Source of the DNA: CAYVBE01 sp964448935
Lineage (GTDB): Bacteria > Planctomycetota > Brocadiia > SM23-32
Reading direction: 5' to 3'
NCBI GenBank assembly: GCA_964448935.1
Contig: CAYVBE010000112.1
Location: 1-13,352, forward strand
Length of the DNA stretch: 13,352 bases
Position 1 is the stretch's first letter. The number at the start of each line of letters is the position of its first letter. Positions 1 to 5,885 of the stretch are shown in pieces. The translations under genes were made by a program, and so were the position numbers. The notes beneath the pieces are model-generated. The model ran no database searches. It was not told where the DNA came from and worked only from the letters and a program-made list of their open reading frames with translations.

Positions 1-25
1 ATATTCGTGGGTGCCTTGCCGGATA

Positions 26-65
26 ACGACCGCAGGCGAGGGCGCCTGCGCCACACCGGCAACGG
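26..65. repeat. palindromic intergenic repeat, copy 1
   Basis: The core is an inverted repeat: CGCAGGCG at 31-38, a four-base loop AGGG, and CGCCTGCG at 43-50. The element is repeated at 248-286 with one indel and two substitutions over about 40 bases, including the flanks (ACGAC before, CCGG then ACGG after). Small hairpin-forming repeats in gaps are typical of REP/MITE-like elements. No transposase is present in the window. Confidence 0.75.
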
Positions 66-67
66 GG

Positions 68-84
68 GCCGCCCGGTGGGCGGC
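68..84. repeat. perfect short hairpin beside the first repeat copy
   Basis: GCCGCCC at 68-74 and GGGCGGC at 78-84 form a perfect 7-base-pair stem around the loop GGT. It lies 2 bases after the first palindromic repeat copy. There is no T-run, so it is not a canonical terminator. Confidence 0.6.
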
Positions 85-247
85 TGGGGACAATGCCGGC
101 GACGGCCCATCATTCTTCATGGCGGCGGTAGCGGAGGATGTGCATATTGCAACGCTTTGACCGCGTAGACCGAACAGACCTTCAACGGAAGGGGCTCTGA
201 CAAAACAAATGCGAACGGCGGACGACCGACTATGCACGGTGAACGCT

Positions 248-286
248 ACGACCGCAGGCGAGGCGCCTGCGCCGCACCGGCTACGG
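248..286. repeat. palindromic intergenic repeat, copy 2
   Basis: Second copy of the element at 26-65, in the same orientation. The stem is CGCAGGCG (253-260) and CGCCTGCG (264-271) with loop AGG. The stem is perfectly kept while the loop length differs by one base, which suggests that pairing rather than exact sequence is preserved. Confidence 0.75.
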
Positions 287-339
287 CAACGGCCGGCGCA
301 CGGCGTACGTTTGCCGTTTAACCTATGCGACGTTGTTGT

Positions 340-366
340 TCTCTGTGCTCTCTGTGCTCTCTGTGG
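340..366. repeat. three tandem 9-base units (TCTCTGTGC)
   Basis: Units lie at 340-348, 349-357 and 358-366. The first two are identical and the third ends in G instead of C. The run lies upstream of the chosen start of the FHA gene, although the FHA reading frame stays open through it. I recall similar CTCTGTG-type runs from intergenic DNA of PVC-group genomes, but this is memory, not a search. Confidence 0.7.
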
Positions 367-400
367 CAAACATGGCGTTCCGCCGGGCAGTACCGCCGCC

Positions 401-429
401 TTGCGCGTCCGGGCGCAGTGGTGTACATT
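401..429 (+). promoter_or_regulatory. weak sigma70-like promoter candidate for FHA-kinase operon
   Basis: TTGCGC at 401-406 and TACATT at 424-429 are separated by 17 bases and lie 53 bases before the FHA start codon at 483. The match to consensus is modest (3 of 6 and 4 of 6), so this is a position-supported guess. Confidence 0.3.
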
Positions 430-482
430 TTAGTGCGTCTCGATTACACGAATTTTCTGCCGAATGTTGTGAGTCACAGGGC

Positions 483-1496
483 ATGAGCACGTCGCAGCAA
501 ACACCAGCCGGCTTCGAGGTGGAGATACGGGGCCGGGAGAATGACGGCCGACGCTTTCCCCTGGGGGAGGACGGCCTGCTGGTGGGACGGTCGGATAGCT
601 GTGACGTGAGCTTCAACAGCCGGGAGGTCTCCCGCCGGCACGCGTACTTCTACCCGGACGGACGCGCCTGCTACGTGGAGGACCTGGGGGCGAAGAACGG
701 CGTGCTGGTCAACGGCAAACGCGTGAAGAAGTCGCCGCTGCACGACGGCGATATCGTGGGCATCGGGCCGAACCGGTTCATCGTCCACGCACTGGACACG
801 CGCGGGCTGCTGGCCCGCTGGCTGCTGCCGGGCGTAAAGGAGGAACCGGGCCCGGAGGGCGCCGACGAGCCTCCGGAGGTGCTGGCGGGGCAGACGCACG
901 AGCCGCTGGCCCTGGCGGCGGTGGTGTTTGGCGTGTTTGCCTACCTGCACTGGGTGTTCGGGGTGTGCGGCGTGCTGCTGGTGCTGCTGTCCTGGCGGGA
1001 GACGCGGGGGGAGAGTTTTCCCCTGCAGCGCCCACTGCTGCTGGGCGCCCTGCTGGTGTCACTGATGGGAGCGGGGCTGAACGCATGGTTTGAGGAGGTG
1101 GCGCCCCGCAGGCAGGACGATCACGCGGCGGAGGCGCGCCTGGAGTGCATGCAGAACCTGGTGCGCGTCCGGCAGGCGCTGCGGACCTACGCCGAGGACC
1201 ACGGGGGTAGGTACCCGAACCGCCTGGAGGAGCTATTCAACGAGGGGCTGATCGAGCAGGACGAGCTGAAGTGCCCCGCCGGAGGGGTGGGCCGCGGCGC
1301 ACACTACCGTTACCGCCCGGCCGGGGCGGGAGGGGCGCTGAACGGTTACACGCCCGTGGTGTACGACGCCGCCACCTCTAACCACCGGGGACAGGGGGGC
1401 TGGGTGCTGCTGAGCAACGGGCGGATCGAATGGCTGGACGCGGCGCGGCTGGAGGAGTTGCTCCGCGCGCATCCGGCCGACACAGACCATCCATAG
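483..1496 (+). CDS. FHA-domain membrane protein with pilin-like C-terminal domain
   Basis: A 337-residue protein. Residues about 10-102 form an FHA domain, a phosphothreonine-binding module: GR at 35-36, SRRH at 50-53, and the NG...NG pattern at 72-78. A Pro/Glu-rich linker is followed by two hydrophobic segments (about 141-171 and 183-203). The C-terminal part (about 215-337) resembles the soluble domain of type II pseudopilin-like proteins common in planctomycetes: a CMQNLVRVRQALRTYAEDHGG start, then a late NHRG...NGRIEWL stretch close to the H-X9-DG motif, here with ten residues and NG. The frame is open from 333, but those 50 codons cross the tandem repeat, so I start at ATG 483; its Shine-Dalgarno (AGG) is weak and close. 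The histidine kinase starts 7 bases downstream, so the two are probably cotranscribed. The FHA domain probably faces the cytoplasm. The ligand is unknown. Confidence 0.85.
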   Translation: MSTSQQTPAGFEVEIRGRENDGRRFPLGEDGLLVGRSDSCDVSFNSREVSRRHAYFYPDGRACYVEDLGAKNGVLVNGKRVKKSPLHDGDIVGIGPNRFIVHALDTRGLLARWLLPGVKEEPGPEGADEPPEVLAGQTHEPLALAAVVFGVFAYLHWVFGVCGVLLVLLSWRETRGESFPLQRPLLLGALLVSLMGAGLNAWFEEVAPRRQDDHAAEARLECMQNLVRVRQALRTYAEDHGGRYPNRLEELFNEGLIEQDELKCPAGGVGRGAHYRYRPAGAGGALNGYTPVVYDAATSNHRGQGGWVLLSNGRIEWLDAARLEELLRAHPADTDHP

Positions 1497-1503
1497 GAGC
1501 GGT

Positions 1504-3051
1504 ATGGCACGGTATCGCGGCCCAATCAGCCTGCGGCTGGCAGTGGGGTTTGTGCTGGCCCTCGGCGCGCTGGCGTCCGCGCTGCTGCTGACGCTCAACC
1601 GGTTCGGCACCGTGCGGCTGGCCGCGCAGCGGGTCCGGCGCCAGCTCGAGATCCGGGAGCAGTCCGTCCGCGCGGAACACGCGGCGCGGGACCTGCTTGC
1701 AACGCACCGGGACATGCTGCCGCAGGCGGGGGTGAACCCGGAGGCGTGGACGGATTTCCACCACATGTTCGGCGAGATGGAGTATCTGGTGGAGTGGTTG
1801 CACTCCCGGCGCGACACCATGCCGGAGCGCCAGAGGAAGCTGCTGGCCAGGATGTACGGGGCGCTGGAGGAGTTCCGGCGGCTGCTGGAGGAGACGGGGG
1901 CGGGCAATCCGCCGGAGGTGGGGCCGGAAGCGCTGTCGCCGGAGAGCAGGAGGCGCCTGCGTGGCGAGGGGGCCGGGGCGCTGAGGCGCGTGGTGGAGGG
2001 GAGCCAGAACCTGACCCGGTTCGCCTACGTGCTGATGGCGCAGGCGGCCACGGACGCGGACGCGGCGTGGAACATCACCATCGCCATGGCCCAGGTGGCG
2101 CTGCCGCTGGCGCTGCTGGCGGCCGTGCTGGTGATCTACTACACGCACCGGGCCGTGGTGCGGCCGATCGAGGCCCTGGTTCGTGGGACGCAGAAGCTGG
2201 CCCGCGGGGATTTCAACGAGCGGATCGAGGTGCCCGGCGCGGCGGAGTTCAACGAGCTGGCCGACAGCTTCAACCAGATGGCCGAGGCCCTGGAGAGCAA
2301 CCAGAAGAGGCTGGTGGAAGCCGAGAAGCTGGCGACGGTGGGCCGCCTGGCGGCGGGGGTGGCGCACGAGATCAACAACCCCATCACGGTCATCATCGGC
2401 TACGCCAAGATGCTGCAGGGGCAGCTCGACGCGGACGACCCGTCCCGGGAGCAGCTCCAGGACATCGCGCTGGAGGCCCAGCAGTGCAAGCGGATCGTGG
2501 AGAGCCTGCTGGACCTGTCGCGCCCCTCGAAGTCCGCCGCGGGCGAGGTGCTAAACCCGTCCGAGCTGATCGGCGAGGTGGTAAACATGACGCGGGCGCT
2601 GCAGTTCGGCGAGGTCGGGCAGATCGAGGAGTCGGTGCTCGACAAACCGCTGCCGCTGACCATCAACCGGCTGAGGCTGCGGCAACTGGCGCTGAACATC
2701 ATCCGCAACGGGCTGGAGGCGTTGCACGAGGAGCCGAAGGGGCGGCTGCGGGTAGAGGGATACGTGCGGCCGCGCAGCAAGGTGGCGCCCGAGCACCTGC
2801 GGCAGAGCGGCTCGCGGAACTCCTCCTTCCTGGTCCTGATATTCACGGACAACGGGCCGGGCATATCGCGGGAGCACCTGGAGCACCTGTTCGAGCCGTT
2901 CTTCAGCACCAAGGCGGAGGGGATGGGGCTGGGGCTGGCGATCTGCCGGCACATCGTCAACTCGCACGGCGGCTTCATCCACGCCGAATCCGGCGACGGC
3001 GAAGGGACCACGTTCATGGTGGGCCTGCCCATAGAGGACGAAAGGGAGTGA
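1504..3051 (+). CDS. membrane sensor histidine kinase (HAMP, HisKA, HATPase)
   Basis: A 515-residue two-component sensor kinase. TM1 is about residues 10-31. A mainly helical extracytoplasmic sensor region covers about 32-190, and TM2 is about 194-213. A HAMP linker follows (about 214-270). The HisKA H-box HEINNP has phosphoacceptor His288. The catalytic domain shows the N-box around Asn398-Asn402, the G1 box DNGPG at 449-453, the F-box FEPFFSTK at 463-470, and the G2 box GMGLGLA at 473-479. All motifs needed for ATP binding and autophosphorylation are intact. The start is fixed by GGAG at 1496-1499, four bases before ATG. No receiver domain is fused and no response regulator gene is adjacent, so the partner is elsewhere. 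The FHA gene just upstream suggests a shared signalling task. The signal sensed cannot be read from the sequence. Confidence 0.95.
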   Translation: MARYRGPISLRLAVGFVLALGALASALLLTLNRFGTVRLAAQRVRRQLEIREQSVRAEHAARDLLATHRDMLPQAGVNPEAWTDFHHMFGEMEYLVEWLHSRRDTMPERQRKLLARMYGALEEFRRLLEETGAGNPPEVGPEALSPESRRRLRGEGAGALRRVVEGSQNLTRFAYVLMAQAATDADAAWNITIAMAQVALPLALLAAVLVIYYTHRAVVRPIEALVRGTQKLARGDFNERIEVPGAAEFNELADSFNQMAEALESNQKRLVEAEKLATVGRLAAGVAHEINNPITVIIGYAKMLQGQLDADDPSREQLQDIALEAQQCKRIVESLLDLSRPSKSAAGEVLNPSELIGEVVNMTRALQFGEVGQIEESVLDKPLPLTINRLRLRQLALNIIRNGLEALHEEPKGRLRVEGYVRPRSKVAPEHLRQSGSRNSSFLVLIFTDNGPGISREHLEHLFEPFFSTKAEGMGLGLAICRHIVNSHGGFIHAESGDGEGTTFMVGLPIEDERE

Positions 3052-3059
3052 AGACCCCG

Positions 3060-3662
3060 TCAGCGCGCCGCATCGCGGACGACGGCCCGGACATCGGACG
3101 GCGGCAAGGCGCCCTCCCTGAGGATTTCCACCTCATCCCCCCGTAGCCTGATGACCGTGGAGGCGCGGCCGAGCGCGGCCGGCCCGCCATCCACGACGGC
3201 GGCGATGCGCCCCTGGAAGGCGCGCAGGACCTCCTCGGCCGACAGCGCCGGCGGCTCCCCGCCGGGGTTGGCGCTCGGCGCCGCCACGGGGCAACCGGTC
3301 AGGGCAACCAGCCGCCGGGTGACCCGGCAATCGGGGCACCGCAGCCCCACTTCCCCGCCGGAGCCGCCCGGCAGGACGAGCGTGAGCGGCCCCGGCCAGA
3401 ACCGCTCCGCCAGCGCGGCGGCCCCCGGCCCGAGCCGGGCGTATCGGGATGCATCCTCCGGCGATGCGATCAGCGCGGCGAACGGCTTTCCCTCCGGTCG
3501 GTCTTTCACCCGCCGCAGGCGTGCGACCGCGCCCTCATCATCCCAACGCGCGCCCAACCCGTAAACGGTCTCCGTGGGAAACGCCACCAGCCGCCCTGCC
3601 TTCAGCAGCGACGCGGCCCTGCACAGACCGTCCTCACTCGTGTCCAGAACTTCCGTCTCCAT
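3060..3662 (-). CDS. tsaC: threonylcarbamoyl-AMP synthase (Sua5/YciO/YrdC family)
   Basis: A 200-residue protein of the YrdC fold. The family makes threonylcarbamoyl-AMP from threonine, bicarbonate and ATP for the t6A37 modification of ANN-decoding tRNAs; the carbamoyl group is then transferred by TsaD with TsaB and TsaE. Visible motifs are PTETVYGLG at 29-37, KDR at 53-55 followed by KPF, PGPLTLVL at 90-97, SAN at 130-132 and STV at 168-170. The length fits the short TsaC form without the Sua5 C-terminal domain. A GGGGGAG Shine-Dalgarno sits three bases before the ATG. The gene converges on the histidine kinase with only 8 bases between stops, leaving no room for an independent terminator. 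YciO-type paralogues are related, but the motif set and size favour TsaC. Confidence 0.9.
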   Translation of the reverse strand: METEVLDTSEDGLCRAASLLKAGRLVAFPTETVYGLGARWDDEGAVARLRRVKDRPEGKPFAALIASPEDASRYARLGPGAAALAERFWPGPLTLVLPGGSGGEVGLRCPDCRVTRRLVALTGCPVAAPSANPGGEPPALSAEEVLRAFQGRIAAVVDGGPAALGRASTVIRLRGDEVEILREGALPPSDVRAVVRDAAR

Positions 3663-3732
3663 AATCTCCCCCGGCAGTCACCCTGTTTGGAGCATCCTAA
3701 AGCAAACATCGTCCCGCGCGCAAGTCGGCGTT

Positions 3733-3760
3733 TTGCCAGCGCGGGCTCGCGCTGTAGAAT
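3733..3760 (+). promoter_or_regulatory. sigma70-like promoter of the ThuA-family gene
   Basis: TTGCCA at 3733-3738 and TAGAAT at 3755-3760 are separated by 16 bases, in the divergent gap between tsaC and the ThuA-like gene. The -10 box lies about 45 bases before the ATG at 3805. Each box has a good match (TAGAAT 5 of 6). Confidence 0.5.
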
Positions 3761-3804
3761 CTGGTTTCGGAGGCAACCCATTTCCCCGGATGCGGAGCGG
3801 CTTC

Positions 3805-4533
3805 ATGGGCGAGAAGATACGGGTCACGGTGTGGAACGAGTTCCGGCACGAGAGGCAGCACGAGGCGGTCAGGGCCATTTATCCGGACGGCATCCACCGG
3901 ATGATTGCCGGGTTCCTTGCGCGGGAGTGGGACATGGAGGTCCGCACGGCGACCCTGGATGAGCCGGAGCAGGGACTGAGCGAGGAGACGCTGGCCGGGA
4001 CAGACGTGCTGATCTGGTGGGGGCACATGGCCCACGAGGAGGTGCGGGACGAGGTGGTGGACCGGGTGCAGACGCGGGTCCTGGGCGGCATGGGTCTGTT
4101 GCTCCTGCACTCCGCGCTGCAATCGAAGGTCTTCCGCAGGATGGCCGGCACCTCGGGGGCGGTCAAATGGCGCGAGCCGCGCGAGAAGGAGCGCCTGTGG
4201 GTGGTCCTGCCCGGCCACCCCATCGCGGAGGGTCTGGGAGAGTACATCGAGCTGTCGCACACGGAGATGTACGGCGAGTTCGCCGACGTGCCGCCGCCGG
4301 ACGAACTGGTCTTCATCAGTTGGTTCGAGGGCGGGGAGGTCTTCCGCAGTGGCTTTTGCTACCATCGAGGGCGGGGCAAGATGTTCTATTTCCGACCCGG
4401 GCATGAAACTCTGCCCATCTACGAAAACGCGGAGGTGCAGCGGGTGATCATCAACGCGGTGCGCTGGGCGGCGCCCTGCCACGGCCCCCAGCCCAACTAC
4501 GCCAACGTGAAGCCGCTGGAGGAGTTGAGGTAG
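3805..4533 (+). CDS. ThuA-like domain protein
   Basis: A 242-residue protein with no signal peptide, so probably cytoplasmic. It fits the ThuA family, which has a class I glutamine-amidotransferase-like fold and is named for trehalose utilisation. Supporting features are the VLIWWGHMAHEEV segment after the first beta-alpha units (68-80), the LLLLHS strand-turn (98-103), the acidic EMYGE (154-158), GRGKMFYFRPGHE (189-201) and a final INAVRWA helix (216-222). ATG 3805 is chosen because GGAG at 3794-3797 is seven bases upstream; an in-frame ATG at 3790 would overlap this site, and the longer open frame to 3574 runs antisense over tsaC. Family members often sit beside Gfo/Idh oxidoreductases or sugar genes, but none is here and the gene appears to be transcribed alone. 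The substrate is unknown. Confidence 0.85.
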   Translation: MGEKIRVTVWNEFRHERQHEAVRAIYPDGIHRMIAGFLAREWDMEVRTATLDEPEQGLSEETLAGTDVLIWWGHMAHEEVRDEVVDRVQTRVLGGMGLLLLHSALQSKVFRRMAGTSGAVKWREPREKERLWVVLPGHPIAEGLGEYIELSHTEMYGEFADVPPPDELVFISWFEGGEVFRSGFCYHRGRGKMFYFRPGHETLPIYENAEVQRVIINAVRWAAPCHGPQPNYANVKPLEELR

Positions 4534-4553
4534 CAAGCCGGACGGTCGGTCGG

Positions 4554-4582
4554 TTGACGGCGGGGCGGCGTGGCTTTATGCT
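4554..4582 (+). promoter_or_regulatory. sigma70-like promoter of the superoxide dismutase gene
   Basis: TTGACG at 4554-4559 and TATGCT at 4577-4582 are separated by exactly 17 bases, the best promoter match in the window. It predicts a GC-rich leader of roughly 95 bases before ATG 4684. No Fur-type or other operator is obvious. Confidence 0.6.
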
Positions 4583-4683
4583 CAATCCTGTGGGGCCGTC
4601 CGTGCCGGGCGGCTCCGGGCGGCCTGTTGCGTCATGGGGAGGGCCGCCGGGGTTCTGCACTTCTATCACGAAGGGGACGTACC

Positions 4684-5412
4684 ATGGACAAAGTGGGAAG
4701 ACGGGATTTCATCGGCGCCGTGGGCCTGGGGTCGCTCGCCGCGGCGATTGGCGCGGGACCGGTCAGTGCCCGGGCACACGAGCAGGAGCTTTTCTCGAAG
4801 GCCGTTGAAGGCGACCGGTATGCGCTGCCGCCGCTGCCCTACGGCTACGACGCTCTGGAACCATTCCTGGGGGCCGAGACGCTGAGACTGCACCACGACC
4901 GCCACCACCAGGGATACGTCAACGGGCTCAACTCCACCCTGGACGCGCTCGCCGAGGCGCAGGAGGCCGGCGACTTCGGCGCGGTCAAGAGCCTGAGCCG
5001 GGCTCTGGCCTTCCACGGCTCCGGCCACGTGCTGCACACGCTGTTCTGGAACAGCATGACCCCGGAGAGCACGCTGCTGGAGGCCGACCTGGCCGTGGCG
5101 GCGGACCGCGATTTCGGCTCCCTGAGGGCCTTCATGGAGCACTTTGAAGCGGCCACAAAAGCCGTCGAGGCCAGCGGCTGGGGCGTTCTGGCCTACGAGC
5201 CCCTGGGCGACAGACTTTTGGTCCTGCAGGCGGAGAAGCACCAGAACCTGACCGTCTGGGGCGTGGTGCCGCTGCTGGTCTGCGACGTCTGGGAGCACGC
5301 CTACTACCTGGACTACCAGAACCGGCGCGGGGATTACGTGAACGGCTTCATGGAAGTGGCCAACTGGGACTTCGCCAACCGGCTCTACCGGCTGGCCAGT
5401 GAATCCCGATAG
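4684..5412 (+). CDS. Tat-exported Fe/Mn superoxide dismutase
   Basis: A 242-residue Fe/Mn-type superoxide dismutase, which converts superoxide to oxygen and hydrogen peroxide. The N-terminus is a twin-arginine signal: GRRDFIG (5-11), then a hydrophobic stretch to about residue 26, and an Ala-X-Ala-like region near 29-31. This implies a folded, metal-loaded enzyme exported to the periplasm or beyond. The mature domain starts near YALPPLPYGYDALEP (46-60). The four metal ligands are present by motif: His70 (HHDRHH), His118 (LHTLFW), Asp201 and His205 (DVWEHAYY). The outer-sphere site that tunes metal choice lies around KHQN (185-188), so iron versus manganese cannot be assigned. AAGGGG at 4671-4676, seven bases upstream, fixes ATG 4684. 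The gene is transcribed alone and faces the dnaA gene convergently across a repeat-filled gap. Confidence 0.93.
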   Translation: MDKVGRRDFIGAVGLGSLAAAIGAGPVSARAHEQELFSKAVEGDRYALPPLPYGYDALEPFLGAETLRLHHDRHHQGYVNGLNSTLDALAEAQEAGDFGAVKSLSRALAFHGSGHVLHTLFWNSMTPESTLLEADLAVAADRDFGSLRAFMEHFEAATKAVEASGWGVLAYEPLGDRLLVLQAEKHQNLTVWGVVPLLVCDVWEHAYYLDYQNRRGDYVNGFMEVANWDFANRLYRLASESR

Positions 5413-5694
5413 GCTCGATCTGACAGAACCCGGTGACTGTGCACCTGCGAGTCTGTGAGCCTGGGGGGCCCGCCGCCCCCGTTGAGACCGACAGAATCAC
5501 GGGAGAAGTCCGGGTGACATGCGGGGCGTCCCCGGATGGGAACCGCCACCGAGAAGGCACACCTGTCGAAATGTGCGTGTCAGAGGAACGGCACGCGGTC
5601 CTATAGACGCGCCTGCGCGTATACCGTGAGCAGCCCGAGCGTGGACGGAACCGGTTGCGTCGCCGACCCTCGGGATACCCGGCGGGAAACCGAG

Positions 5695-5788
5695 CGCCCT
5701 GCAAGGGCGAGACATAACAGCCCAGGGCAAGGCCAAAGGCCGCAGCCCTGGGTACAAGGGTGGAAAAGAGATTGAGCCCTGACAGGGC
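5695..5788. repeat. three-part nested palindromic repeat module
   Basis: Two small hairpins flank a large nested one. The left is CGCCCT-GCA-AGGGCG (5695-5709) and the right is GCCCT-GAC-AGGGC (5776-5788). Both are followed by a similar ACAT-containing tail, so they behave as imperfect direct repeats. Between them CCCAGGGC (5721-5728) pairs with GCCCTGGG (5745-5752), enclosing an inner GGCC-AAA-GGCC hairpin (5731-5741). I recall GCCCTG..AGGGC plus CCCAGGG..CCCTGGG modules as frequent in planctomycete and related genomes, where they are often mis-annotated as small ORFs. That recollection was not checked here. Confidence 0.75.
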
Positions 5789-5860
5789 GGAACATCAGGA
5801 GCCGGCTTCCGCCTTTTGAGGGCTTGGGATTGGCTGCCCCGCGTGCGGCGGGGATAATGT

Positions 5861-5879
5861 GCGGCTCTCACAGAGCCGC
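5861..5879 (-). terminator. possible terminator hairpin after dnaA
   Basis: GCGGCTCT (5861-5868) and AGAGCCGC (5872-5879) form a perfect 8-base-pair stem with a three-base loop, 6 bases past the dnaA stop on the minus strand. The following bases on that strand (ACATTAT) are only mildly T-rich, so it may be a weak intrinsic terminator or a 3'-end stabiliser. Confidence 0.4.
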
Positions 5880-5885
5880 CAGAGT

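Larger units (their letters stand above)
1..482. other. repeat-rich non-coding region upstream of the FHA gene
   Basis: I see no supportable gene here. The stretch holds two copies of a palindromic repeat (26-65 and 248-286), a perfect 7-base-pair hairpin at 68-84 with a three-base loop, a triple 9-base tandem repeat at 340-366, and a weak promoter candidate at 401-429. Short open frames cross it, but they lack Shine-Dalgarno sequences, and their translations follow the palindromes rather than resembling proteins. Confidence 0.7.
5413..5885. other. 473-base convergent gap filled with hairpins
   Basis: This lies between the convergent sod and dnaA genes, and I see no gene in it. It holds GGGGGC/GCCCCC (5464-5480), ACGCGC/GCGCGT near 5607-5620, the nested repeat module at 5695-5788, CCCCGC/GCGGGG (5837-5853), and the hairpin at the end of dnaA (5861-5879). 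Small open frames exist on both strands, but their sequence is dictated by the palindromes. None of the stems is followed by a clear T-run. Confidence 0.75.

Noticed and set aside
209..433. A 74-codon plus-strand frame in the left gap
   Set aside because: It spans the second palindromic repeat and the tandem run, has no ribosome binding site, and its LCALCALCG stretch merely translates the tandem repeat.
1746..3146. A 466-codon plus-strand frame within the histidine kinase
   Set aside because: It is an alternative frame of the kinase, rich in Gly, Ala and Arg, with no motif. The kinase frame has every expected box.
5464..5480. GGGGGC-GCCCCC hairpin as the terminator of the superoxide dismutase gene
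   Set aside because: The stem is perfect, but no T-run follows and it lies about 50 bases past the stop. I list it only as part of the gap.
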